From assembly GCA_009779405.1 (NCBI GenBank), contig WREI01000011.1, positions 1 to 50,631 on the forward strand: a stretch of DNA of 50,631 nucleotides. The letters are read 5' to 3'. The notes below the pieces were generated by a model. It was not told the DNA's origin. It did not search any database and was given only the letters and a program-made list of their open reading frames with translations. Positions 1-9,394 of the stretch are shown in pieces. Positions within the stretch are counted from its first letter, which is position 1, and each line of letters starts with the position of its first letter. The position numbers and the translations under genes are program-made. This DNA comes from Clostridiales bacterium. GTDB taxonomy: Bacteria > Bacillota > Clostridia > Christensenellales > CAG-138.

Positions 1-1
1 C

Positions 2-241
2 CTGCGCAAAATTGCCCGTATCCGTCTGACCGACGGCGCGGAAGGCACCGCCTATATCCCCGGCATCGGCCACAACTTGCAGGAGCACTCCGTGGTTCTC
101 ATCCGCGGCGGCCGCGTCAAGGACCTGCCGGGCGTTCGCTATCACATCATTCGCGGGACATTGGATACCGCCGGCGTGGCCAACCGCAGGCAGAGCCGTT
201 CCCTGTATGGCGCGAAGCGTCCCAAGGCCGGGAAGAAATAA
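2..241 (+). CDS. rpsL: 30S ribosomal protein S12, C-terminal part
   Basis: The window opens inside this gene; 79 codons plus a TAA stop remain. The visible protein carries the S12 hallmarks: [19 protein letters not shown], then the [10 protein letters not shown] segment near the decoding centre, and a basic tail ending RPKAGKK. S12 sits at the decoding site of the 30S subunit and controls translational accuracy. rpsG follows 14 nt later with an AGGAGGG ribosome site that begins at the stop codon, so the two are co-transcribed as the classical str operon. The N-terminal third lies outside the window. Confidence 0.97.
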   Translation: MRKIARIRLTDGAEGTAYIPGIGHNLQEHSVVLIRGGRVKDLPGVRYHIIRGTLDTAGVANRRQSRSLYGAKRPKAGKK

Positions 242-255
242 GGAGGGACGACAAA

Positions 256-726
256 ATGCCGAGAAGAGGAAATATCCCCAAGCGCGAAGTGCTGATGGAT
301 CCCATCTATAAGAGCGTTGTGGTGACGAAACTGATCAACCAGGTGATGCTGGACGGCAAGCGCGGCGTTGCGCAGGCCGCCGTCTATGCCGCTTTCCAGA
401 AGATCGAGAGCAAGACCGGGCGCGACGCCCTGTCGGTGTTCGAGCAGGCGATGAATAACATCATGCCCGTGCTGGAAGTCAAGGCCCGCCGCGTCGGCGG
501 CGCGACCTATCAGGTTCCCATTGAAATCCGCCCCGAGCGGCGCCAGACCCTGGGTCTGCGCTGGCTGGTGGATTACTCCCGCAGACGCAACGACCGCACC
601 ATGGCCGACCGTCTGGCAGGCGAAATCCTCGACGCCAGCAACGAGAGTGGCAGCGCGGTCAAGAAGAAGGAAGATACCCACAAGATGGCGGAAGCCAACA
701 AGGCGTTTGCGCATTACAGATGGTAA
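256..726 (+). CDS. rpsG: 30S ribosomal protein S7
   Basis: The 156-residue product has the usual bacterial S7 length and start ([16 protein letters not shown]). It binds the 3' major domain of 16S rRNA, nucleates assembly of the 30S head and contacts the E site. Conserved family segments are visible: [15 protein letters not shown], the [17 protein letters not shown] loop, and the C-terminal [13 protein letters not shown] end. A strong AGGAGGG ribosome site lies 9 nt upstream. It is the second gene of the rpsL-rpsG operon. A terminator-like hairpin follows only 9 nt after the stop, so transcription may be reduced before fusA. Confidence 0.98.
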   Translation: MPRRGNIPKREVLMDPIYKSVVVTKLINQVMLDGKRGVAQAAVYAAFQKIESKTGRDALSVFEQAMNNIMPVLEVKARRVGGATYQVPIEIRPERRQTLGLRWLVDYSRRRNDRTMADRLAGEILDASNESGSAVKKKEDTHKMAEANKAFAHYRW

Positions 727-734
727 ACCCAAAA

Positions 735-768
735 GTGCCGATGAACCGAGTTTGTCGGCACGGTTTTT
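735..768 (+). terminator. Intrinsic terminator after rpsG
   Basis: A 7-bp perfect stem GTGCCGA/TCGGCAC (735-741 and 755-761) is followed by GGTTTTT. This has the form of a Rho-independent terminator, and it lies between rpsG and fusA, which are usually cotranscribed. The stem is short, so it may only attenuate. Confidence 0.6.
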
Positions 769-773
769 AATCC

Positions 774-797
774 GTAGGGGCGCGATATATCGCGCCC
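774..797 (+). repeat. GTAGGGGCG-type palindromic repeat, copy 1
   Basis: GTAGGGG is followed by the perfect palindrome CGCGATATATCGCG and then CCC. It is the same class as the copies at 4648, 4698, 14012, 45519 and 46142. It sits between the rpsG terminator and fusA. Confidence 0.75.
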
Positions 798-879
798 TGT
801 TACACCTGGAACCTGCTCCGTCGCGGGCAGATTTGATTCCCTACCGATAAAATACAATCATACGGAGAACACTAACCCA

Positions 880-2952
<2,073 letters not shown>

Positions 2953-2957
2953 AAAAT

Positions 2958-2975
2958 GCAGGGGCGCCCCCCTAC
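2958..2975 (-). repeat. Degenerate GTAGGGGCG-type repeat, copy 2
   Basis: On the minus strand this reads GTAGGGG, GGCGCC, CCTGC. It is a short palindrome that looks like a collapsed copy of the GTAGGGGCG family, lying 6 nt after the fusA stop. Confidence 0.4.
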
Positions 2976-3008
2976 ATTTGAACATTCTGTTAATACACAA
3001 AAATCCCC

Positions 3009-3037
3009 CTGTTTTTTCCGCGGACAATCCATATAAT
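3009..3037 (+). promoter_or_regulatory. Candidate promoter for nrdR
   Basis: A perfect TATAAT (3032-3037) lies in a locally AT-rich stretch 75 bp upstream of nrdR. At 17-bp spacing the -35 position reads CTGTTT, which is weak. It is the only good -10 between fusA and nrdR. Confidence 0.35.
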
Positions 3038-3112
3038 AGCAGATACCGATTATTCCGCGCGTTCGCGCAGCGTACGCGTTGCACCCGCAGTATGGACAGA
3101 GGAGTACATAAT

Positions 3113-3577
3113 ATGAAGTGTCGTTTTTGCGCCGCCACAGACAGCAAGGTGATAGACAGCCGCCCCGGTGAGGACATGCTCTGCATACGCCGCCGCCGCG
3201 AATGCCTTTCCTGCGGCCGCCGTTTTACCACCTTTGAGCGGGTGGAAGAGTTGCCCGTTATGGTCGTCAAGCGCAGTGGTCGCCGCGAGGCCTTCGATAT
3301 GGACAAGATGCGCTTTGGCATACGCAAGGCCTGCGAGAAGCGGCCCATACCCGCCGAGGCGCAGAACCATGTGGCCGAGGAGATCGCGCGCGAGGTCTAT
3401 GCTTCGGGCGAGCAGGAAGTGGCCACCACCGTGCTGGGCGAGATGGTGATGAAGAAGCTGAAGAAGTTGGATGAGGTCGCCTATGTGCGCTTTGCCTGCG
3501 TGCACCGGGAGTTTAAGGATACCCAGACCTTTATGGCTGAATTACAGGCCCTCTTGGACGAGCATGAGCGGATTTGA
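3113..3577 (+). CDS. nrdR: Transcriptional repressor NrdR
   Basis: The 154-residue product matches NrdR, the ATP/dATP-sensing repressor of ribonucleotide reductase operons. An N-terminal zinc ribbon is formed by C3-x2-C6 and C31-x2-C34 (CLSC). It is followed by the RRFTTFERVE segment and an ATP-cone domain (VKRSGRREAFDMDKM onwards) up to about residue 140. The start at 3113 is chosen because CAGAGGAG lies 8 nt upstream and because the zinc ribbon begins at residue 3; an in-frame extension upstream has no family similarity. The gene overlaps the next one by 14 nt, which implies translational coupling. No ribonucleotide reductase gene is in the window. Confidence 0.96.
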   Translation: MKCRFCAATDSKVIDSRPGEDMLCIRRRRECLSCGRRFTTFERVEELPVMVVKRSGRREAFDMDKMRFGIRKACEKRPIPAEAQNHVAEEIAREVYASGEQEVATTVLGEMVMKKLKKLDEVAYVRFACVHREFKDTQTFMAELQALLDEHERI

Positions 3578-4427
3578 GCAAAACTATGCCCGCGTCCGTT
3601 TGGGCGTGACCTATACCGAGAACCAAGCGGGGGTGGGCGTGTATCGCTTGCCTTTTTTTTCAGATGTTTCCCATGGATTCTCTGCGCGGGGCGGCGGGGT
3701 GAGCAGACACTGCTTTTCCTCGCTGAACCTCAGCTTCTCCCGCGCCTGCCCCGAGCCAACGGACGGCAGCGCGCCGGAACTTCGCGAGAATGTATTGGAA
3801 AACTACCGCATTTTCAGCAAAGCTTGCGATTTTGATTTTGACAGCATGGTTTCCGATAACTATACGCACGGCACAACCGTCCTGCCCGTGACGGCGAATG
3901 ACCGCGGGCGCGGGTTTGCGAGGGAATATCTGCCCGCATGCGACGGATTGGTGACAAACGACCCCGTCGTCACGCTGATCACAGGCCACGCCGATTGCAT
4001 GGCTTTCTTCTTTTATGATCCCGTGACGCGCTGCATCGGTCTCTGCCACGCGGGCTGGCGCGGCGCGCTGGCGCGCATCGGCGAAAATATGGTCACGCAG
4101 ATGGTTGCGCACTACGGCGCGGAGCCGAAAAATATACTGGCGGGCGTAGGCCCCTCCATCTGCCCGTCCTGCTTTGAAGTGGGCGAGGATGTGGCGCAGA
4201 TGTTTGAGGATGCGTTCCCGGGGATAGCTTTGCGCGGCGCCCACTCCAACCCGGGTAAGTGCACAATAGACCTATGGCGCGTCGCCGCCGCCCAGTTCTT
4301 TGCGGCGGGACTGCTCCCCGAAAACATCCAATTTATGCGCGTCTGTACCATGGAGGACGCGCGCCTATATTCTTACCGGCGCGACAAGGGGAACACCGGA
4401 GGGATGGCGGCGTATATGCGGTTGTAA
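3564..4427 (+). CDS. pgeF: PgeF-like multicopper polyphenol oxidase (laccase-domain) family protein
   Basis: The 287-residue protein belongs to the YfiH/YlmD family. Members have been described as peptidoglycan editing factors and as zinc-dependent purine nucleoside phosphorylases/adenosine deaminases. The metal-site motifs are present in order: NYTHGT (His), ITGHADCMAF (Cys) and LCHAGWRG (His), with GPSICPSCFEVG further on. The start at 3564 is inferred: it lies inside the end of nrdR (14-nt overlap) and gives the normal family length. Longer in-frame starts only translate nrdR out of frame. The protein is probably cytoplasmic, with no signal peptide. The stop is 5 bp from the stop of the convergent rubredoxin gene, with no terminator between. 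Confidence 0.88.
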   Translation: MSGFEQNYARVRLGVTYTENQAGVGVYRLPFFSDVSHGFSARGGGVSRHCFSSLNLSFSRACPEPTDGSAPELRENVLENYRIFSKACDFDFDSMVSDNYTHGTTVLPVTANDRGRGFAREYLPACDGLVTNDPVVTLITGHADCMAFFFYDPVTRCIGLCHAGWRGALARIGENMVTQMVAHYGAEPKNILAGVGPSICPSCFEVGEDVAQMFEDAFPGIALRGAHSNPGKCTIDLWRVAAAQFFAAGLLPENIQFMRVCTMEDARLYSYRRDKGNTGGMAAYMRL

Positions 4428-4432
4428 TTGAA

Positions 4433-4588
4433 TTACGCCGGGGAAAACATCTCCTTATCCGCGCCGCAGAGGGGGCAGACGTAGTCTTCGGGCAGCTCGT
4501 CCCATTTCGTGCCGGGCGCGATGCCGTTGTCGGGGTCGCCGATGGCTTCATTGTACTCGTAGCCGCACAGGTCACAGATGTAGGTCAT
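4433..4588 (-). CDS. Rubredoxin
   Basis: This is a 51-residue classical rubredoxin. Four cysteines in two pairs ([10 protein letters not shown] near residue 3 and [10 protein letters not shown] near residue 38) bind one iron. The linker [19 protein letters not shown] is typical. Rubredoxins are cytoplasmic one-electron carriers. Beside a flavodiiron protein, the likely role is to feed electrons to oxygen or nitric oxide reduction. The start at 4588 has GGAGAG 7 nt upstream; a longer in-frame start would run through a palindromic repeat and is rejected. It lies 137 bp downstream of the flavodiiron gene on the same strand, separated by two inverted repeat copies. Confidence 0.95.
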   Translation of the reverse strand: MTYICDLCGYEYNEAIGDPDNGIAPGTKWDELPEDYVCPLCGADKEMFSPA

Positions 4589-4647
4589 TTTGGTTCTCTC
4601 CTTTATATTATAATGTAAAATCGGGTTCAAAATCCGCGGTTCCATTT

Positions 4648-4671
4648 GTAGGGGCGCAATATATTGCGCCC
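4648..4671 (+). repeat. GTAGGGGCG-type palindromic repeat, copy 3
   Basis: GTAGGGG precedes the palindrome CGCAATATATTGCG and CC. The centre differs from copy 1 by a compensated change on both sides, so pairing is kept. It forms an inverted pair with the copy at 4698-4721, between two minus-strand genes. Confidence 0.7.
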
Positions 4672-4697
4672 TGCCGGAGAACATGAAACTCGGTGGA

Positions 4698-4721
4698 GGG
4701 CGCGATATATCGCGCCCCTAC
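4698..4721 (-). repeat. GTAGGGGCG-type palindromic repeat, copy 4
   Basis: This is the reverse complement of copy 1 (same CGCGATATATCGCG centre). It lies a few bases beyond the stop codon of the flavodiiron protein gene. Confidence 0.72.
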
Positions 4722-4725
4722 GGCA

Positions 4726-6573
4726 TCACAGCGTCTCAAAATCCGCCGCCCCGTGCTTACAGAGGGGGCAGATGAAGTCGGCGGGCAGGGGGTCGCCCTC
4801 GTATACGTAGCCGCAGATTTTGCAGACATAGCCTTTCTTCTTTTCCTCGCGGGGCTGGGGCTTGGGTTTGATGTGGTCGAAATAATATTGATAGGTTGCG
4901 CTCGGCGCGCCGGGCAGCGCGAACGCTTCTGTCACCTCCGCGACAAACAGGGTGTGCGAGCCGCAGTCGATGCTCTCCGTCACCTTTGCGGCGATGACGG
5001 CGTTGGTGAATTTGGGGACGTAGAGGATGCCGCCTGCCGTGCGGTGCTCGGCGCTGCAGTCCGCGAATTTATTCGTGTCCCGCCCGCTGTGGAAGCCGAA
5101 ATGCTCGAACACGCGGAAGGGGGTCTCCTGCGTCAGCACGGAGACGGCGAACTCGCCCGTTTTGACGATCATATCGCGGGTGAAGTTCGCCTTGTTCACG
5201 GCGATTGTGATGCACAGCGGGTTGTCGGCGATCTGCGTGACGGTGTTGATGATACAACCGTTGTCCTTTGCGCCATCCCGCGCGGTCAGAACGAACAGGC
5301 CATAGGACAGTGCGCGCATCGTTTTGCGGTCGATAATTGCAGGGGGCGCATCAACCGCCGAGGGCGCGGCGGGCAGGGTTGCGCACAACGCCTCCGCTAT
5401 CGCGTCAATTTGCGCCAGCTGCGGGGCTTTCAGGCTCGATTTGATACTGAGCGTCGGCTCGATAAACTGCATATTCTTGCATTTGCCTAACTTTTCGCGG
5501 ATCAGGCCCCCGCTGGTGGGCGCCCAGGAACCGTTTTCGATGATGGCGACACTGCGGTTTTGGATATTGTGCGCAACGAGGTCCTGCACCAGCGCTTCCA
5601 TCGTCACGAAGATACCCGCGTTGTAGGTCGTGGACGCGAACACCAAGTGGCTCCAGCGGAAGGCCGCCGATACGATATCGGACGCGGGCGTGACCGAAAC
5701 GTCATACATCGCCGTCCGCACGCCCCTGTCGCGCAGACGGGAGGCGAGGATCTCCGCCGCGTTCTCCGTGTTGCCATAGACCGAGGCATAGGCGATCATC
5801 ACGCCATGCTCCTCGGGCGTATAGCGACTCCACAGCATGTATTTGGATACGAAATCCCCGATATTCCTGCGCCAAACGAAGCCGTGGAGCGGGCAGATGC
5901 GCTCAATGGCGAGAGCGGACGCCTTTCCCAGCAGGGTTGCGACCTGGGTTCCGTATTTCCCGACGATATTGGTATAATAGCGCCGTGCTTCGTCCATATA
6001 TTCCTTCTCAAAATCGACCTCATCGGCGAACAGCGCCCCGTTCAGCGCGCCGAAACACCCGAACGCGTCGGCGGAAAAGAGGGTCTTGTCCGTCGCGTCA
6101 TAGCTCACCATCACCTCGGGCCAGTGTACCATGGGGGCCATCACAAAGTGCAGCGTATGCTGCCCCGTGCAGAGGGTGTCTCCTTCCTTTACAACATGCG
6201 CGCGCGCGTCTATATCAAAATCAAAGGCATAAAACTGCTTGATAAAGGCCAGGGTTCGGGCGTTGCAGACGATCTTCATATCGGGCCAGCGGCAGCACAG
6301 CTCGGTCAGCGCGGCGGAGTGGTCCGGCTCCATGTGCTGCACCACGAGATAATCCAAATCCCTCTCCCCCAGCGCTTCGGCGAGGTTCTCCATAAAGCGC
6401 TGGCGCACCGCCTTGTCCACTGTATCGAACAGCAGGGTCTCTCTGTCCCGCAGCAGATAGGAATTATAGGACACCCCGCCCGGGACGGAATAGACGCCCT
6501 CAAACATGGCCAAACGCCGGTCGTTCGCGCCGACCCAGACCAGATCCTCCGTGATGTTTTTGATGCAATGCAT
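4726..6573 (-). CDS. Four-domain flavodiiron protein (diiron, flavodoxin, flavin reductase, rubredoxin)
   Basis: This 615-residue cytoplasmic protein is a fused O2/NO reductase. Residues 1-250 form a metallo-beta-lactamase-like diiron domain with all six ligands: H80, E82 and D84 in HMEPDH, H150, D169 and H230. A flavodoxin domain (257-395, SVYGNTE loop) binds FMN. Residues 413-570 are a flavin-reductase-type FMN barrel. The end (578-615) is a short rubredoxin with two CxxC pairs. In Moorella the last two domains form a separate protein, Hrb, which feeds FprA; here donor and acceptor are one chain, so NAD(P)H-dependent electron delivery in cis is inferred. The start has GAGGGAG upstream and its own promoter. 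A separate rubredoxin gene follows. Confidence 0.93.
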   Translation of the reverse strand: MHCIKNITEDLVWVGANDRRLAMFEGVYSVPGGVSYNSYLLRDRETLLFDTVDKAVRQRFMENLAEALGERDLDYLVVQHMEPDHSAALTELCCRWPDMKIVCNARTLAFIKQFYAFDFDIDARAHVVKEGDTLCTGQHTLHFVMAPMVHWPEVMVSYDATDKTLFSADAFGCFGALNGALFADEVDFEKEYMDEARRYYTNIVGKYGTQVATLLGKASALAIERICPLHGFVWRRNIGDFVSKYMLWSRYTPEEHGVMIAYASVYGNTENAAEILASRLRDRGVRTAMYDVSVTPASDIVSAAFRWSHLVFASTTYNAGIFVTMEALVQDLVAHNIQNRSVAIIENGSWAPTSGGLIREKLGKCKNMQFIEPTLSIKSSLKAPQLAQIDAIAEALCATLPAAPSAVDAPPAIIDRKTMRALSYGLFVLTARDGAKDNGCIINTVTQIADNPLCITIAVNKANFTRDMIVKTGEFAVSVLTQETPFRVFEHFGFHSGRDTNKFADCSAEHRTAGGILYVPKFTNAVIAAKVTESIDCGSHTLFVAEVTEAFALPGAPSATYQYYFDHIKPKPQPREEKKKGYVCKICGYVYEGDPLPADFICPLCKHGAADFETL

Positions 6574-6606
6574 AATCGCTCCCTCATTTGCATTTATTTT
6601 ACCTTG

Positions 6607-6635
6607 ATTATATATGAATTTGATGCGCAGGGCAA
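6607..6635 (-). promoter_or_regulatory. Promoter of the flavodiiron protein gene
   Basis: On the minus strand TTGCCC, a 17-bp spacer and a perfect TATAAT lie about 30 bp upstream of the start codon, a good sigma-A arrangement. It is divergent from the rpsF promoter. Confidence 0.6.
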
Positions 6636-6685
6636 TGACAAATGTGCAGCGCGCAATTCAAATGTAAACATTCCACGCCTCCCCC

Positions 6686-6715
6686 TTGCGCCCCACTCCC
6701 CGCTTATGTTACAAT
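6686..6715 (+). promoter_or_regulatory. Promoter of rpsF-ssb-rpsR
   Basis: TTGCGC (6686-6691) and TACAAT (6710-6715) are separated by 18 bp, about 65 bp upstream of rpsF. This is a plausible housekeeping promoter. Confidence 0.55.
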
Positions 6716-6782
6716 ACCGCGGAATCGGTCCTTCTTGCGCGGACTTTGGGCTGCGCCAATTGACCATAAGGAGGTGAAAGAG

Positions 6783-7070
6783 ATGAACGCATACGAGTTG
6801 CTGTATGTCGTCACTCCCGACTTGGACGAGGAAACCACCCGCGCGGTGGAGGAAAAGTTCGCCGGGATTCTCGCCGCAAACGGCGGTGAGGTGACGAAAA
6901 CGGATCTGTGGGGCAAGCGCAAGCTGGCCTATCCGATCCAATACAAGACCGAGGGGCATTATGTCCTGGTCGAGTTCGACGGCCCGCCGGAATTGCCGCG
7001 CGAGCTGGAACGCAACCTGAAAAACGACGAGCGCATACTGCGCTTCCTCGTGACACGCAGGGATGCATAA
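6783..7070 (+). CDS. rpsF: 30S ribosomal protein S6
   Basis: The 95-residue product has normal S6 length and begins MNAYELLYVVTPDLDEE. Features include the LWGKRKLAYPIQYKTEGHYVL strand region and the ILRFLVTRRDA end. S6 binds 16S rRNA together with S18. The start at 6783 is fixed by a near-perfect AAGGAGGTGA ribosome site 6 nt upstream; the upstream in-frame extension covers the promoter. First gene of rpsF-ssb-rpsR, the arrangement typical of Firmicutes. Confidence 0.97.
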   Translation: MNAYELLYVVTPDLDEETTRAVEEKFAGILAANGGEVTKTDLWGKRKLAYPIQYKTEGHYVLVEFDGPPELPRELERNLKNDERILRFLVTRRDA

Positions 7071-7110
7071 ATAGATGTCAATTGCGCACGAAAGATAAGA
7101 GGTACAGAAG

Positions 7111-7515
7111 ATGAACAAGATCACATTGATTGGCAATCTGACACGCGATCCCGAACTGCGGAGCACAGCTTCCGGCATTTCGGTTTGCAGCTTTGATATC
7201 GCGGTAAACCGCCGTTTCGCGCCGCAGGGTGGGGAAAGACAGACCGATTTTTTCCGCATCAACGCGTGGCGCCAGTTGGGCGAACTGTGCAGCAAATTCC
7301 TCGCCAAAGGCCGCAAGGTCGCGGTCGTGGGCGAGTTGCAGGCGCGCACCTATATCGCCAAGGACGGAACGACCCGCATGTCCCTCGAGGTCGCGGCGGA
7401 CGAGGTGGAATTCCTCTCCCCCCGTGAGCAGAGCGGCGACTATGCGCCCCGCCCCGCGCCCCAGAAGGATTTCGAAGGGTTTACCGATATCAGTTCCGAT
7501 GATATTCCCTTCTAA
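7111..7515 (+). CDS. ssb: Single-stranded DNA-binding protein
   Basis: The 134-residue protein has an N-terminal OB fold (NKITLIGNLTRDPELR, then FFRINAWRQLGELC and KVAVVGELQARTY) and an acidic C-terminal tip ending DDIPF. The tip recruits replication and repair partners. The linker (about residues 107-125) is short, with APRPAP. SSB coats single-stranded DNA in replication and recombination. It lies between rpsF (40 bp upstream) and rpsR (38 bp downstream). Confidence 0.97.
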   Translation: MNKITLIGNLTRDPELRSTASGISVCSFDIAVNRRFAPQGGERQTDFFRINAWRQLGELCSKFLAKGRKVAVVGELQARTYIAKDGTTRMSLEVAADEVEFLSPREQSGDYAPRPAPQKDFEGFTDISSDDIPF

Positions 7516-7553
7516 GGAATATCCGAAAATTTTAAGATAAGGAGGCCAAAACC

Positions 7554-7793
7554 ATGGAAGAGAAAAGACCATTTCGACCCAAGCGCAGTCGGCGCAAGGT
7601 TTGCAAATTCTGCGTGGAGAAAGCCGCATCCATCGATTATAAAGACATTCGCAAATTGCAGAGCAGCATTGCCGAGAGCGGCAAGATTATGCCCCGCAGG
7701 ATGTCCGGTGTTTGCGCACAGCACCAGCGTGAGCTGGCAATCGCCATCAAGCGCGCCCGCCAGGTCGCCCTGCTGCCCTATATCGCGGAGTAG
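7554..7793 (+). CDS. rpsR: 30S ribosomal protein S18, zinc-site form
   Basis: S18 has 79 residues, the usual length, and pairs with S6 on the 30S platform. The conserved core [20 protein letters not shown] is clear. C17 and C20 (KVCKFC) together with C54 and H57 (GVCAQHQR) could make a full zinc site, the cysteine-containing form of S18. AAGGAGG lies upstream. It is the last gene of the operon; an intrinsic terminator follows 30 nt after the stop. Confidence 0.97.
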   Translation: MEEKRPFRPKRSRRKVCKFCVEKAASIDYKDIRKLQSSIAESGKIMPRRMSGVCAQHQRELAIAIKRARQVALLPYIAE

Positions 7794-7823
7794 GGGCAAA
7801 TAAACATTTGCCCTCCCGTATAC

Positions 7824-7845
7824 GCACCCGTTTCGGGTGCTTTTT
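7824..7845 (+). terminator. Intrinsic terminator of rpsF-ssb-rpsR
   Basis: A 7-bp stem GCACCCG/CGGGTGC with a TTT loop is followed directly by TTTTTG. It is a textbook Rho-independent terminator. Confidence 0.85.
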
Positions 7846-7886
7846 GTTGTTTTCACGCAATTTTGACACAAATACTTCCAAAACTA

Positions 7887-7915
7887 TTGACAAACAATTG
7901 TGAATAATATATAAA
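7887..7915 (+). promoter_or_regulatory. Strong promoter of the subtilisin-like peptidase gene
   Basis: A perfect TTGACA (7887-7892), a 17-bp spacer and TATAAA (7910-7915) lie in a very AT-rich 80-bp stretch that stands out from the GC-rich surroundings. The start codon is 50 bp downstream, with GAAGGGA in front. Confidence 0.75.
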
Positions 7916-7965
7916 TTATTAATTATATATTATGGCGTAATATCATCTACCGGAAGGGAACTCAC

Positions 7966-9363
7966 ATGCATAAGACAAAGAAACTATTGGCGGTCTTACT
8001 CGTACTGACCCTGTTGTTTGCGGCGGTGCCGAGCTTTGCGCAGGAGACGGAACTACCTGCCGAAGAGGAGCGAACAGACATTGCAGAAGCGGGGACGCCG
8101 CCACGCGGCGCGGTATACGAAAGCGATTTAGAGGTCGCAAGGGGGAGTGTCCCGTTCACAACCGCGTCCAGAGGGATGTTCTCCAATGAGGAACTCCCCA
8201 GAGAGGGGCTCTCCAGAGAGAAACTCTCCGAAGAGGATGCCTATGTGCGTGACACGGCTGCTTCGGTGGTCAACCCCTTGGGTCTGCAAATGGAGAAGAA
8301 GAGCAGAGGCACGGTCAACGTCATTATTTGGTTGACGGAGCTGCCCGAAGCGCTGGAACCGCGCTATTCTACCATGGGCATTCAGGATCCCGTATATGAT
8401 CAAGCCAAGGCGGAAGCTGTTGCCGCGCGTGCAAGCTTGAAGAAAGACGCGAAGGTGGAAGTGACACAGGAATACAGCTATGTGTTCTCGGGCTTTGCCG
8501 CAACCGTGCAGGCGGACTATCTGGATACCCTCGCCGCGATGCCCGGTGTCTATTGCGTTAGCTCGGACGAATACACACATGAGTTGGATTATGAATATAT
8601 CCTTGACCCGGGCTATGCAACCCCCGGCAACCTCGGCGCTCGCGAGATGTTCCAGCTCCATGCGCTCCACAGCCGTGGGATCACAGGTCTGGGCGTCAAA
8701 GTCTGCGTGATGGACAGCGGCATACAAACCGACCATCCCGAGTTCTACGGCGCCATCATGGGTGGCTATGATTATTCGGGCAAGAGCGGGGATATGAGCA
8801 ACCCGGACGGTAATCACGGCACCGGCGTCTCCGGCGTCATTGCCAGCCGGGGCATGTACTCTCTCGGCATCGCGCCGGGCGTCGACCTGTATATGGCACA
8901 GGTATTCCCCAATGCCAATGTGAGCACGATTCTGGCGGCAATCAACGATGTGACCCAAGGCACCGGCAGCGGTTTGAACGGTGACTATCTGCCCAAGATG
9001 GACGTCGTCAACTGCTCTTTCTCAACATATTCGCAACCATCCGGCGAAGGCGTCAATACCTCCGTTGATGCAGAAGGCTACGCCATGAACAACGCGGTGC
9101 TGACCGGAACCATGTTCGTCTGTGCCGCCGGAAACTACGGCAGGAAGGCAACGCGACCAAACGTGGGCACAGGCTACCCCGGTGATAACTTCCGTAGCCC
9201 CTACACAGTCAACGCGCCCGGCGCAGCCGCCAGCTTCGGCATCTCCGTCGCGGCGAGCGAGTATGGCGGAAACGACATAAATAAACCGCAACATCACACT
9301 AAACGGCATTACCTTTGGAGTTCTCAACGAAAACTCCGACGTCTCCCCTTTACTGACGGATGA
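7966..9363 (+). CDS. Secreted S8 (subtilisin-like) peptidase, N-terminal part before a frameshift
   Basis: Residues 1-25 are a Sec signal peptide (KKLLAVLLVLTLLFAAVPSFA). Residues about 116-205 look like an I9 propeptide/inhibitor domain. The S8 catalytic domain starts near 235, with D250 in VMDSGIQTDHP and H284 in GNHGTGVSG. The catalytic serine is missing from this frame: the reading frame breaks near 9277-9285 and the domain continues in the next frame (frame of 9281-12493). The residues after about 440 (from KPQHHTK) are therefore spurious. Removing one A from the AAA at 9283-9285 would give a continuous protein of about 1,508 residues. This may be a sequencing/assembly indel or a real disruption. 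A strong promoter precedes it. Confidence 0.85.
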   Translation: MHKTKKLLAVLLVLTLLFAAVPSFAQETELPAEEERTDIAEAGTPPRGAVYESDLEVARGSVPFTTASRGMFSNEELPREGLSREKLSEEDAYVRDTAASVVNPLGLQMEKKSRGTVNVIIWLTELPEALEPRYSTMGIQDPVYDQAKAEAVAARASLKKDAKVEVTQEYSYVFSGFAATVQADYLDTLAAMPGVYCVSSDEYTHELDYEYILDPGYATPGNLGAREMFQLHALHSRGITGLGVKVCVMDSGIQTDHPEFYGAIMGGYDYSGKSGDMSNPDGNHGTGVSGVIASRGMYSLGIAPGVDLYMAQVFPNANVSTILAAINDVTQGTGSGLNGDYLPKMDVVNCSFSTYSQPSGEGVNTSVDAEGYAMNNAVLTGTMFVCAAGNYGRKATRPNVGTGYPGDNFRSPYTVNAPGAAASFGISVAASEYGGNDINKPQHHTKRHYLWSSQRKLRRLPFTDG

Positions 9364-9394
9364 TTGGTTCCTCGGCAAGACCTTCTATGTCTGC

